Assembly: GCA_027943745.1 (NCBI GenBank)
Contig: AP025763.1
Location: 1,674,001-1,738,000 of the forward strand
DNA: 64,000 nt
Origin: Neptuniibacter victor
GTDB taxonomy: Bacteria > Pseudomonadota > Gammaproteobacteria > Pseudomonadales > Balneatricaceae
Direction of reading: 5' to 3'
Below are positions 38,907 to 47,640 of the stretch, in pieces. The notes under the pieces are model-generated. The model did no database searches, was not told the origin of the DNA, and saw only the letters and a program-made list of their open reading frames with translations. The position numbers and the translations under genes were made by a program. The stretch's first letter is position 1. Every line of letters starts with the position of its first letter.

Positions 38907-39632
38907 TTACTTTGTTAGTTTTTTAAGTAGCAGTGTATAGGCTTTGTTTTTCTTCTCGATCTGCTTCAACTTGATAATTTGATAGTCTAGCGCCGGGGCA
39001 AACCAGATAAAGGTTTGTCTTGGGTTATCTGCGTCTCGTACGCGTTGGACGCGGATTGCATCATAAGTTCCTATTGGGGCTTGGATCTCTTCTTCCCCAG
39101 TCACTTTAAATTGATACTCTTTCAGGGTTCCACCATCGGCAACTGAGTAACTGAACTCTTGTTTGCCTTCAGCTAACTCTTGTTGAAGAAGTAGCTGATA
39201 GCTGAGTTTGTCTTGAACCCCTGTAGTAATAGCCATCTGCCAAGGCTTGTTTTCAACTTCGTTGGTTACTTGATTATTGGTCCAGTCGAAGCGGATAACC
39301 GCAGAGCGTTTTTTACCGAACACGCTTCGTTTAAAGATATAGTGTATTGGAAGTAAGGTTTGCTCGCCCCACGTAAAGTTTGTTTCTTCAAAAATACTGG
39401 CGAACATAGAGGTGGCTTTCGATTGAAATTGCCATTCATCTTGAGCTGTTTTTTTGAGTTCTCGAACCGTGTCCCCGCTGATGGATACAGGACCATCCCA
39501 ATCTAATTCATAGGATGCAAGGAAAGGTTGGAGGGGGGAGATGTTTTCAGGCGCTGCGTAGAGAGGTGGTGCCCAGAGCAAAAAGGAAGTCAGCGCAATA
39601 GTGAATGATCGCGTCATTGTTCCGAGCATCAT
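38907..39632 (-). CDS. DUF3108 family exported protein
   Basis: This 241-residue protein has a signal peptide (about 1-26, ending PLYAAP). The beta-rich body, with FLASYELDWDG near the start, IHYIFKRSVFGKKRSAVIRFDW in the middle and FIWFAPALDYQIIKLKQ near the end, matches DUF3108 proteins, predicted periplasmic beta-sheet proteins often found beside purN. GAGG precedes the paired ATGs at 39632/39629. It is 9 bp downstream of purN and probably in the purM-purN transcript. Function unknown. Confidence 0.75.
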   Translation of the reverse strand: MMLGTMTRSFTIALTSFLLWAPPLYAAPENISPLQPFLASYELDWDGPVSISGDTVRELKKTAQDEWQFQSKATSMFASIFEETNFTWGEQTLLPIHYIFKRSVFGKKRSAVIRFDWTNNQVTNEVENKPWQMAITTGVQDKLSYQLLLQQELAEGKQEFSYSVADGGTLKEYQFKVTGEEEIQAPIGTYDAIRVQRVRDADNPRQTFIWFAPALDYQIIKLKQIEKKNKAYTLLLKKLTK

Positions 39633-39641
39633 GATGTCCTC

Positions 39642-40292
39642 TTATACAGATGAGTCGAGTTGGTAGCCTTCACTAGGGAGAGGCTGGTTATTGATAAGTA
39701 TGCCCTTAGGCGTCCATTTTAACTTATCTGAACAGATCCATTCGACAGCGAGCGGGTATATTTTATGCTCTACTGCATGAACTTTCTGCTGCAAGCTATC
39801 TTCATCATCATCCATATCAATGCTTACTTTACCCTGAACAGCGAGTGGACCACCATCAAGTTCTTCGGTTACGAAGTGTACAGTGCAGCCATGGTAAAGG
39901 TCGCCAGCTTCAATGGCACGTTTGTGCGTATGAAGTCCTTTGTATTTGGGTAATAACGATGGATGAATGTTAAGCATTCGTCCTTGGTAATGACGAACAA
40001 ATTCAGCGGTTAGTATGCGCATGAAGCCAGCGAGTACAATTAAGTCAGGCTGGTAATGATCGATTTTTTCAATCATAGCCTGATCAAAACTTTCTCGATC
40101 ATCAAACTCTGTGTGTTTTAGAATAAGAGCAGGGATGTTTGCTTTTTGGGCGCGCTCCAAGCCATATGCATCAGCTTTATTGCTGAGAACTGCTGCGATG
40201 CGGCCGTTGATTTGGCCGGCATCGATAGCATCCATAATGGCTTGAAGGTTGGAACCACTTCCTGATATCAGGACAACGATTCTTTTACTCAT
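39642..40292 (-). CDS. purN: Phosphoribosylglycinamide formyltransferase
   Basis: This 216-residue enzyme of purine synthesis transfers a formyl group from 10-formyl-tetrahydrofolate to GAR. The substrate loop SGSGSNLQAI (about 10-19) and folate region are clear. The catalytic Asn-His-Asp set is in NIHPSLLPKYKG (near 106-117) and LDGG (near 144). The gene lies 8 bp downstream of purM, a conserved purM-purN pair. Confidence 0.96.
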   Translation of the reverse strand: MSKRIVVLISGSGSNLQAIMDAIDAGQINGRIAAVLSNKADAYGLERAQKANIPALILKHTEFDDRESFDQAMIEKIDHYQPDLIVLAGFMRILTAEFVRHYQGRMLNIHPSLLPKYKGLHTHKRAIEAGDLYHGCTVHFVTEELDGGPLAVQGKVSIDMDDDEDSLQQKVHAVEHKIYPLAVEWICSDKLKWTPKGILINNQPLPSEGYQLDSSV

Positions 40293-40300
40293 GGGTAGGA

Positions 40301-41359
40301 TTAAGCCTCCATACCCATTAGATCTACCTGTTCCTCACCTTCTGCAGCAGGGGCGATTGAGCCAATAACCCAAGCATCTTCACCGGCCTCAGCAAGTAGT
40401 TTCAAGGCTTCCTCTTTTTTCTCGTTTGGTACACAGATAACCATGCCAACGCCGCAGTTGAAGGTACGGTACATTTCAGTCGCTTCAACGTTGCCTTGCT
40501 CCTGTAGCCAATTGAAAACGGCTGGAAGCGTCCATGATTGTGTATCAATAACCGCTTTCGCGTTATCTGGTAGAACACGTGGGATGTTCTCTAGTAAACC
40601 GCCGCCAGTAATGTGAGAAAGGGCATTTACCTGAGATTCTTTAATAAGTTTAAGTAGCGATTTCACGTAGATGCGCGTCGGAGCCATCAGTGCGTCAGCA
40701 AGTGGTTTGCCATCAAGATCTGCCGTTAGTTCCGTGCCGCTAACTTCCAAAATTTTACGAATTAAGGAGTATCCATTCGAATGCGGGCCAGAAGAGGCAA
40801 GGCCAATCAGTGCGTCGCCTACTTTGACATTGGTTCCGTCGATGATGTCGTCTTCTTCAACAACACCAGTACAGAAACCTGCTAAGTCATAGTCTTCACC
40901 TTCATACATACCAGGCATTTCTGCGGTTTCACCACCAACTAGTGCTGCACCTGCAAGTTCACAACCTTTACCAATACCGGTAACGACATCAGCAGCAGTA
41001 TCGATGTTTAATTTGCCTGTTGCATAGTAGTCCAAGAAAAGTAGTGGCTCAGCACCGGCAACAATCAAATCATTTACGCACATCGCTACCAGATCAATAC
41101 CGATCGTATCGTGCTTGCCAAGGTCCATTGCTAAACGCAGTTTAGTACCTACACCATCAGTGCCGGAAACTAAAACAGGTTTGCGATAGCCTTCAGGAAT
41201 CCGGCATAGAGCACCAAAACCACCTAAGCCGCCCATAACTTCAGGGCGTGTAGTGCTTTTAGCGACACCTTTAATGCGATCAACGAGTGCATTACCAGCG
41301 TCGATATCGACACCAGCATCTTTGTAACTTAGAGAGTTGTTGTCAGAACCAGTAGACAT
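40301..41359 (-). CDS. purM: Phosphoribosylformylglycinamidine cyclo-ligase
   Basis: This 352-residue ATP-dependent enzyme closes the imidazole ring to give AIR in purine synthesis. Family marks are [13 protein letters not shown] at the start, [14 protein letters not shown] near 65, [14 protein letters not shown] near 138-151 and [16 protein letters not shown] near 250. It is the first gene of purM-purN-DUF3108, divergent from the DUF2066 gene, the same arrangement as in Pseudomonas. Confidence 0.96.
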   Translation of the reverse strand: MSTGSDNNSLSYKDAGVDIDAGNALVDRIKGVAKSTTRPEVMGGLGGFGALCRIPEGYRKPVLVSGTDGVGTKLRLAMDLGKHDTIGIDLVAMCVNDLIVAGAEPLLFLDYYATGKLNIDTAADVVTGIGKGCELAGAALVGGETAEMPGMYEGEDYDLAGFCTGVVEEDDIIDGTNVKVGDALIGLASSGPHSNGYSLIRKILEVSGTELTADLDGKPLADALMAPTRIYVKSLLKLIKESQVNALSHITGGGLLENIPRVLPDNAKAVIDTQSWTLPAVFNWLQEQGNVEATEMYRTFNCGVGMVICVPNEKKEEALKLLAEAGEDAWVIGSIAPAAEGEEQVDLMGMEA

Positions 41360-41553
41360 GGAGCAGTTAACCTTTCATGTGCAAGGAATATAGGGAAGAT
41401 AAATATTGCGCGTATTCTACCGTTTCTACAGGTTTAATACACTCAAATCGTTACTCAAAATGAAGAAATTGTCATGAGAAACACTCTAAAAAGGATTTAA
41501 CGCATGTGTTACAGTTACGCCATCATTCAGTTAGGACTTTTTTGGACGGCGTA

Positions 41554-42600
41554 ATGGACTTAATGCGGATCTTTATATGTACTTTATCTATGCTGATTTC
41601 TTCCCTGTCATGTGCAGGTACAGTGGTAAAGCTATATAGCACTGAATTACCCATCACTTCTTTAGCCGAGACACCAAATGATTTACAAGTCACCGAAGGT
41701 CTGCGGCAGGTTTTGGTTAAAGTCTCGGGCGATAGAGCGATCGATCAAAAGCCAGCAATACAACAACAGCTTTCGATGCCTAGGCCATACCTTCAGCAGT
41801 TTAGTTTCACTTCAGGGGCGGTAGAAAGTGAAAACAGAAATGCGCTCGTCTTAGATTTTAATCGTAACTCTGTTGATCAACTTATACAGTCCACTGGTAT
41901 TAAACCGCTTGGATCTCAGCGTCCCACACTGCTTATTTGGTTGGCTACGGATGAGAGTACAGGACAAGATTATGCCTCGCTAGATAGTCGGTTTATTCAA
42001 AAAATTAGGCAGACCGCTGAGGAAAGAGGGCTTCCACTTCAGTTCCCATTGTTAGACTTGCAAGATCAGGTTGCCTTACCGGTAAGCGATGTTTGGGGAT
42101 TATTTGAAGATTCGGTTGCTGTTGCGTCTCAGCGCTACAGACCTGATGCGATTTTGGTGGCTAGAGTCGAAGTAAAACCATCAGGTGTGGCTCATCTAGA
42201 AGGTGTGCTGATGCATGAAGCCAATTCCGAGCGATTATCAAAATCAGGCCAAACAGACATACTACTTGTAGAGGCAATGAATCAGGCAGCTGATCAGTTA
42301 TTTATGCCAGTGGTAAGTCATGAGCTGAGTTATTTTCAAACGGGTGTTGCGGTTAAAGTTAACAATATAAATAGCTTATCTGATTATATTAATCTAACTG
42401 AAATGTTAACGGCCCTACCTATCGTAAATAATGCACAACCTGAGTGGGTAAGAGGATCCGAGGTGACTATTCGTTTGCAGTTAGATGGAGATGAGCTGCA
42501 GTTAATGAAGGCACTTGGGATTGAAGAACGATTACAGGCAATGGATCAGCAACTTGATTCTGATGGCTTGAAAACATTCAGCTACCGTTGGCAGGGATAG
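41554..42600 (+). CDS. DUF2066 family exported protein
   Basis: This protein of about 348 residues has an N-terminal signal peptide (MDLMRIFICTLSMLISSLSCAG). The segment GLRQVLVKVSGDRAI and the later LLIWLAT match DUF2066 proteins, which sit between purM and perM/hda in many gammaproteobacteria. Their role is unknown. The ATG at 41554 is chosen because the signal peptide begins there and GGACGG precedes it; the frame is open from a GTG at 41506. Its stop is 4 bp before perM. Confidence 0.75.
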   Translation: MDLMRIFICTLSMLISSLSCAGTVVKLYSTELPITSLAETPNDLQVTEGLRQVLVKVSGDRAIDQKPAIQQQLSMPRPYLQQFSFTSGAVESENRNALVLDFNRNSVDQLIQSTGIKPLGSQRPTLLIWLATDESTGQDYASLDSRFIQKIRQTAEERGLPLQFPLLDLQDQVALPVSDVWGLFEDSVAVASQRYRPDAILVARVEVKPSGVAHLEGVLMHEANSERLSKSGQTDILLVEAMNQAADQLFMPVVSHELSYFQTGVAVKVNNINSLSDYINLTEMLTALPIVNNAQPEWVRGSEVTIRLQLDGDELQLMKALGIEERLQAMDQQLDSDGLKTFSYRWQG

Positions 42601-42604
42601 AATA

Positions 42605-43705
42605 ATGACTGAATCACAACGCTGGTTTTTCCTGATAGTTGTTATGGCTGTGGCAGGTATCGTTTACCTATTAGCGCCTATTTTATCGCCCTTTTTAGTT
42701 GGCGCTTTATTAGCCTATTTGTCAGACCCTATTGCCGATCGTCTAGAGAAAGCGGGTTTGTCTCGGACATTATCCGTAGTGATTGTTTTTATTGTTATGA
42801 CGGCGCTAGTCGCTGTGCTGTTTCTAATCTTTATTCCGAAAGTAGGGTATCAAATACAAACCCTTTTAGAACGTTTACCACAAGCACTGACGTTGTTTGA
42901 AGAACAAATCTTTCCTTGGTTTCTAACAACGTTCAGTGTTGATGCCTCTCTTTTTGATTTTGCGAATATTAAAAAATTACTGGTTGGTGATTTAGAGAAA
43001 ACTAGCGATATCATGGCTCAGTTGTTAGGGGGTATAACTAAATCAGGCCTTGCCATTGCTGCTTGGGTGGCGAATCTTGTTTTGATTCCGGTTGTGACCT
43101 TTTACTTGTTGCGTGACTGGGATGTGATGGTCGATAAAATAAAGCATCTATTACCCCGTAATCTAGAGCCTAAAGTGTCGCTTTGGGCATCCGAGTGTGA
43201 TGAAGTGTTAGGGGCCTTTATGAAAGGGCAACTGCTGGTGATGTTTGCGCTTGGTGTTGTATATGCATCAGGATTATGGATCGTAGGGCTTGATCTAGCG
43301 CTGTTGGTTGGTATGATCGCGGGGCTTGCTAGTATTGTTCCCTATATGGGCTTTATCATAGGTATCGCTGTTGCTGGGGTTGCTGCTTTCATGCAGTTTC
43401 AAGACCCAATGGTGTTAGGCTATGTTGGTGCTGTGTTTATTGTGGGGCAGTTACTGGAAGGGATGTTATTAACACCTCTTTTGGTCGGTGACCGAATAGG
43501 TTTACACCCAGTGGCAGTAATTTTTGCTATTATGGCAGGCGGTCAGCTTTTTGGTTTTGTAGGGGTGTTACTCGCATTACCGGTAGCGGCTGTAGTTATG
43601 GTGCTGTTGCGACATTTGAATGAAGGTTATAAAAGTAGCTCTCTCTATGCAACAGAACACCCGAATGACCTTGAACAATCCGAATCTGTAGTAAATGACA
43701 ACTGA
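42605..43705 (+). CDS. perM: AI-2E/PerM family membrane transporter
   Basis: This 366-residue inner-membrane protein has about seven to eight hydrophobic segments (near 8-45, 58-85, 150-180, 210-235, 238-262, 270-300, 305-340). The LAPILSPFLVGALLAYLSDPI start and the GxxLxxxLLTPLLVGDRIGLHPVAVIF-like late segment are typical of the AI-2E exporter superfamily. Gammaproteobacterial members next to hda are called PerM; the cargo is uncertain. It overlaps hda by 11 bp. Confidence 0.8.
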   Translation: MTESQRWFFLIVVMAVAGIVYLLAPILSPFLVGALLAYLSDPIADRLEKAGLSRTLSVVIVFIVMTALVAVLFLIFIPKVGYQIQTLLERLPQALTLFEEQIFPWFLTTFSVDASLFDFANIKKLLVGDLEKTSDIMAQLLGGITKSGLAIAAWVANLVLIPVVTFYLLRDWDVMVDKIKHLLPRNLEPKVSLWASECDEVLGAFMKGQLLVMFALGVVYASGLWIVGLDLALLVGMIAGLASIVPYMGFIIGIAVAGVAAFMQFQDPMVLGYVGAVFIVGQLLEGMLLTPLLVGDRIGLHPVAVIFAIMAGGQLFGFVGVLLALPVAAVVMVLLRHLNEGYKSSSLYATEHPNDLEQSESVVNDN

Positions 43706-44399
43706 TCATCCATTTCAAATTCCTCTCTCAGTCGGACTAAGAGATGACGCTCGCTTTGAGAACTTTTATTCTCAAGGTAACGAGCTGCTCTGCGCAAGCT
43801 TGAAAGCTGCTGCGCGGTCTGAGGGCGAACAATTTCTCTATATTTGGGGAGGCCTTGGTGTAGGTAGAACGCATCTACTTCAGGCCGTATGCCATGAAGC
43901 AGATCCTGTCGGTCGTACTGCTGCTTATTTACCTTTGGACGAATTAAAGCACATGGGTGGGGGGATTCTAGAAGGGATGGAATACCTTGATCTTGTTTGC
44001 CTTGATTGCATCGATTCTGTCGTTGCGGATAAAAAATGGGAAGAAGCACTTTTCCATTTCTTTAACCGTATTCGTGAACAAGGGAATACGTTAATCATTG
44101 CTGCATCTGCAGCGCCGAGGTATTTGGGTATTAACCTTCCAGACCTCGCGTCTCGTCTAAGCTGGGGGATGATTTTTCAGGTCCAGCCGTTGGATGATGA
44201 TACTAAGTTAAAAGCAATACAGATGCGGGCGAGTGCTCGTGGCCTCGAATTTTCTGATGAGGTAGCGAGATACTTATTGCATCATGCTAGTCGAAATATG
44301 AATGATCTAACATTCTTGTTGGACACATTAGATCAAGCCTCACTGAGCGCCAAACGTAAAGTTACCATTCCTTTCATTAAAGAGGTTACAGGGCTATAG
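43695..44399 (+). CDS. hda: DnaA regulatory inactivator Hda
   Basis: This 234-residue AAA+ protein stimulates ATP hydrolysis by DnaA after initiation, together with the loaded beta clamp. The N-terminal QIPLSVGL is a clamp-binding motif in the expected place. The P-loop-like GGLGVGRTHLLQA (about 51-63) has Arg-Thr rather than Lys-Thr, as in other Hda proteins. The Box VII/sensor region LPDLASRLSWG near 150-160 is present. It is shorter than DnaA and lacks the DNA-binding domain IV. The overlap with perM implies coupling. Confidence 0.92.
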   Translation: MTTDHPFQIPLSVGLRDDARFENFYSQGNELLCASLKAAARSEGEQFLYIWGGLGVGRTHLLQAVCHEADPVGRTAAYLPLDELKHMGGGILEGMEYLDLVCLDCIDSVVADKKWEEALFHFFNRIREQGNTLIIAASAAPRYLGINLPDLASRLSWGMIFQVQPLDDDTKLKAIQMRASARGLEFSDEVARYLLHHASRNMNDLTFLLDTLDQASLSAKRKVTIPFIKEVTGL

Positions 44400-44531
44400 A
44401 TTGCAAAATCGATAGTTTGTGCTGTTAATCTCTTTCGAACCTACTAACTCTTCATATATTTGTCATCATTTATTGCACCTGCGTAATGCACAATAGGGAT
44501 GATTATTTAATGAGGTCTTCTTGGGGGGGGT

Positions 44532-44900
44532 ATGGCAAAGAATCATCTGTCTGAAAAGTTACAGCAGAAAATTGAAAAAGAAGGCGTTTTGGTAAAAGAG
44601 AACGGTGTTCGCTTTACGGCAACTCATATAAACCGTAAAGGTAAGGTCTTGGGCCGAGAGTGGTATAAAGGTTTTATTGCTGTAACCGATAAGCGTTTAG
44701 TCTTAGTCGCCGATGGGGTAAAGTTTCTTAACCTTAAGGCAGGGGACGAGCGCTTTTCTGCCGCTAAGTTTATTGAGGATAATGTTGCTTGTTTAGAGGT
44801 CAAGTTCTGTAAAGAGGTCGATAGTCCTCGAAGCTTAGTTTTCCATATCTATACAGGTAAAGTTAATAAGATCATAAAACGTATTGACGCTCTGTCATAA
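44532..44900 (+). CDS. Small protein with PH-like fold (putative)
   Basis: This 122-residue protein has no signal peptide or membrane helix. The middle (GREWYKGFIAVTDKRLVLVADGVKFLNLK) resembles the strand pattern of bacterial PH/GRAM-like domains, but I cannot name a family. The ATG at 44532 is preceded one base away by a run of eight G (44523-44530), which doubles as the ribosome-binding site. A hairpin follows at 44909-44935. It is probably monocistronic. Confidence 0.55.
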   Translation: MAKNHLSEKLQQKIEKEGVLVKENGVRFTATHINRKGKVLGREWYKGFIAVTDKRLVLVADGVKFLNLKAGDERFSAAKFIEDNVACLEVKFCKEVDSPRSLVFHIYTGKVNKIIKRIDALS

Positions 44901-44908
44901 CGTTGATG

Positions 44909-44935
44909 CTAAGGCGGAGTTATACTCTGCCTTAG
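44909..44935 (+). terminator. Hairpin after the PH-like gene
   Basis: CTAAGGCGGAG and CTCTGCCTTAG pair with one G-U around TTATA. No T-run follows, so it is either a weak terminator or an mRNA 3' end. Confidence 0.5.
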
Positions 44936-45023
44936 GTATTCCCTCCTAGTGCGCTTCATTACACGTTCATCTTGAATTATCGGGCCAACTGACGCATTAT
45001 CTCGCTTTTTATGGGGCATCCCT

Positions 45024-45710
45024 GTGTACGAGATAATTGATCAAAACGATAACTTTGTGGTGATTAATAAATTTCAAAACGTCAGTGTACATAAAGATCA
45101 AAATGATACTGGCCTGACGATGCAGCTGCAGGACGACCTTACCCTATCTAAGATCTTTTTAGTTCATAGGCTAGATAAGATCACATCAGGTCTAATGATC
45201 TTTGCCAAAAATGTTGAGACAGCTTCTGAATTTGGTAAGAAATTTAGCGATCGTCAAATCAGTAAGTATTATTTAGCGGTGAGTGATAAAAAGCCACGTA
45301 GAAAGCAGGGCGCTATCATTGGGGATATGGCGAAAGCACGACGAGGGGGCTGGAAGCTTCTTCCAAGTAAAGACGATCCTGCGATTACCCAGTTTTTTAG
45401 TACGTCGCTTAAGCCTGGTTTCCGCCTATTTATTATCAAACCTACAACGGGTAAAACACATCAGATAAGAGTCGCATTGAAAAGCGAAGGGGCACCGATT
45501 TATGGTGATCAGCTATACGGTGGAACTGAAGCAGATAGAGTCTATCTACATGCCTATCAGTTATGTTTTGAATATGATGGTAAAAAATACGAGTACAAGT
45601 GTTTGCCTAAAGAGGGAGCCTTGTTAGATCAAGATGCTCTTCGCGTAATTAATGATTTTTGTTCTCAACCACATGTGTTGAGCTGGCCTAATTTAAAGAA
45701 AGGTAAATAG
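45024..45710 (+). CDS. RluA-family pseudouridine synthase
   Basis: This 228-residue stand-alone catalytic domain of the RluA family isomerises uridine to pseudouridine in RNA. The catalytic aspartate lies in HRLDKITSGLMIFAKN near residue 50, and the substrate-binding GKTHQIRVALKSEGAPIYGDQLYGG motif lies near 145-170. There is no S4 domain. It resembles the small TIGR01621-like subgroup, whose RNA target I do not know. The start is GTG at 45024; an ATG at 45011 is out of frame. The small zinc-ribbon gene follows 2 bp after its stop. Confidence 0.88.
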   Translation: MYEIIDQNDNFVVINKFQNVSVHKDQNDTGLTMQLQDDLTLSKIFLVHRLDKITSGLMIFAKNVETASEFGKKFSDRQISKYYLAVSDKKPRRKQGAIIGDMAKARRGGWKLLPSKDDPAITQFFSTSLKPGFRLFIIKPTTGKTHQIRVALKSEGAPIYGDQLYGGTEADRVYLHAYQLCFEYDGKKYEYKCLPKEGALLDQDALRVINDFCSQPHVLSWPNLKKGK

Positions 45711-45712
45711 AG

Positions 45713-45931
45713 ATGACTGAGAGTGAACGGATAGCGCGTGATTTTAACCTTAGGGATGAAGAAGAAAAGAAAGCGTTTTTAGAGGAAACTTGGTGTGATC
45801 ACTGCCAAGAGGTCAATCTAGGGATGGTTGAGCCTGTAGAGTATGAACAAAATGACATTATTTTTATCGAAGGTAAGTGCGCTAAGTGTAGCAATGTTAT
45901 CTTAACGGAAATTACTGAAGACGAATTTTAA
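45713..45931 (+). CDS. Small zinc-ribbon-like protein
   Basis: This 72-residue acidic protein has two CxxC pairs (CDHC near 28-31 and CAKC near 55-58), the pattern of a zinc ribbon. Otherwise it is rich in Glu/Asp. It begins two bases after the pseudouridine synthase stop and probably forms an operon with it, with tcdA following after 29 bp. This grouping suggests an RNA-modification or RNA-binding role, but that is inference only. Confidence 0.7.
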   Translation: MTESERIARDFNLRDEEEKKAFLEETWCDHCQEVNLGMVEPVEYEQNDIIFIEGKCAKCSNVILTEITEDEF

Positions 45932-45960
45932 TATATTGACCTTATAGCGGAGATTTCTCT

Positions 45961-46761
45961 TTGTCAGTTGAGTTCGAAAACCGATTTGGTGGCACGCGTC
46001 GTTTATATGGCAACGATGTGGTGAGTATGTTCAATCAATCACATATCTGTGTTATTGGTATTGGTGGAGTTGGATCTTGGGTTGCTGAAGCTTTAGCTCG
46101 GACAGCGGTAGGAACGATTACGCTGATCGATTTAGATGATATTTGTATTACCAATACAAATCGGCAGATTCATGCGGTAGAGGGCAATGTTGGACGCTCT
46201 AAAGTAGAGGCAATGGCCGAACGTATCCAACTTATTAACCCTGAGTGCATTGTAAATGAAATAGATGATTTCATTACGCGCGAGAATATCCCCGAATTGA
46301 TTACGGATCAATTTGATTATGTTATCGATGCTATAGATAGCGTTAAAGAGAAGGCGGCCTTAATTTCTCATTGTAATTATCGGAAAATACCAATCATTAC
46401 CGTAGGCGGGGCTGGTGGACAGAAGGATCCTACTAAGATTGATATATGTGATCTTTCTAAGACAAATCATGATCCTTTGGCTGCTAAAGTTCGTTCTTAT
46501 CTACGTCGTCATTATCAATTCAGCAAAAGTGGGCGACGTTTTTCGGTTGATTGTGTGTATTCAACAGAGCAGCTGGTTTACCCGCAACCAGATGGAAGCG
46601 TGTGTGCTCAAAAAAGTATCGTTGACGGTAATACACGGTTAGATTGCGCTGGTGGTTTCGGTGCTTCTACTTGTGTGACGGCGAGTTTTGGCTTTGCGGC
46701 TGTTGCACGTGTCCTAGATAAAATGAAGACCCGGTGGGAGCGTCAACAAAAGAGGGCCTAG
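45961..46761 (+). CDS. tcdA: tRNA threonylcarbamoyladenosine dehydratase
   Basis: This 266-residue E1-like enzyme (formerly CsdL/YgdL) uses ATP to convert t6A37 of tRNA to its cyclic form. The ATP-binding loop VIGIGGVGSWVAEALART is near 30-47, with the partner region TLIDLDDICITNTNRQIHA near 58-76. The DAIDSVKEK segment (near 125) and the late VYSTEQLVYP are family-typical. The start is TTG at 45961, eight bases after GGAG. Its last four bases overlap the end of the convergent binding-protein gene. Confidence 0.9.
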   Translation: MSVEFENRFGGTRRLYGNDVVSMFNQSHICVIGIGGVGSWVAEALARTAVGTITLIDLDDICITNTNRQIHAVEGNVGRSKVEAMAERIQLINPECIVNEIDDFITRENIPELITDQFDYVIDAIDSVKEKAALISHCNYRKIPIITVGGAGGQKDPTKIDICDLSKTNHDPLAAKVRSYLRRHYQFSKSGRRFSVDCVYSTEQLVYPQPDGSVCAQKSIVDGNTRLDCAGGFGASTCVTASFGFAAVARVLDKMKTRWERQQKRA

Positions 46762-47501
46762 TCCTCTGATTGAAGCGATACCTCATGTGTAAATGTTGCT
46801 TCAATGGCGTCATTTAGCTTGCGCATGAAATGGGGATGCTTCTTTAGGTAGTCTTTTGATATGTAAATACCAAATGGTTTTTCTTTCTCTACGACTTGAA
46901 CAAAGCGAGTAGGATCAATCCCTTGTTCTTTGCTGCTTTCAAAAAACACGAGTTCAGCAAGGAAAACCACGCGAATTCTTTTTTTATCCAAAAGCATAGG
47001 TAACGCTTTAGTGTCACTTGGCGAGTAAGATACCTTATAGTTATTTTTTTCTAGCCATTTATGCGTGTTTGTATTTAGGTAGGTCGCAATTTCTGCTTTC
47101 TTTTTAAAAGAGGGTTGAGAGGGATGGAGTTTACTGTTTTCAGGCAGAAACCAAGACCAGCGATTAATCATGATAGTTTTAGAAAACTCGGCTATATCAT
47201 TTCGCTCTTCATTTTCGGAAGCAAGAAACAGCCCCTCTGCACGCCCTTTCCTTAATTCGTCTACAGCGCGACCGTAATTAGGAGCCAGAGATAAACGATA
47301 TTCAATATCCAAATGAGAGAAAATCTTTTTGATTTTCTCCACCCCAATTCCTCTGAACTCACCATTTTGATAGTAGGTATAAGGTTTAAAATCGGGAACG
47401 ATCAGCTTGATGCGTTCATCCGCAAACGAGTGGTGAGATATGAGTAATAGACAGAGTAAAGAATATTGGAAGAGACTACGTAACACGTTGATATTCCGCA
47501 T
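46758..47501 (-). CDS. Periplasmic solute-binding protein, family 3-like
   Basis: This 247-residue protein has a signal peptide (about 1-27, ending HHSFA). The body has the amino-acid-binding (SBP family 3) layout: FKPYTYYQNGEFRGIGVEKIKKIF, then EERNDIAEFSKTI and SPSDTKALPMLLDKKRI. It lacks linked permease or ATPase genes, and such orphan proteins are common in marine gammaproteobacteria. The ATG at 47501 marks the signal peptide; the upstream extension overlaps the fdh terminator and is not credible. Ligand unknown. Confidence 0.78.
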   Translation of the reverse strand: MRNINVLRSLFQYSLLCLLLISHHSFADERIKLIVPDFKPYTYYQNGEFRGIGVEKIKKIFSHLDIEYRLSLAPNYGRAVDELRKGRAEGLFLASENEERNDIAEFSKTIMINRWSWFLPENSKLHPSQPSFKKKAEIATYLNTNTHKWLEKNNYKVSYSPSDTKALPMLLDKKRIRVVFLAELVFFESSKEQGIDPTRFVQVVEKEKPFGIYISKDYLKKHPHFMRKLNDAIEATFTHEVSLQSED

Positions 47502-47548
47502 AAACCATATGATTAATACCAGTATAGATCGTTTTTGAATTAAATAAT

Positions 47549-47572
47549 AAAAAAGCCGACATTTCTGCCGGC
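47549..47572 (-). terminator. Terminator of the formate dehydrogenase operon
   Basis: On the minus strand GCCGGCA and TGTCGGC pair around GAAA and are followed by TTTTTT. It lies just past the end of the cytochrome subunit gene. Confidence 0.85.
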
Positions 47573-47640
47573 AAAAGAAACACGTTTGCAAGATGAAAAC
47601 AAACGTAGTGCTGTGGTGAGCTTTTAACTACCAAGGTGAA

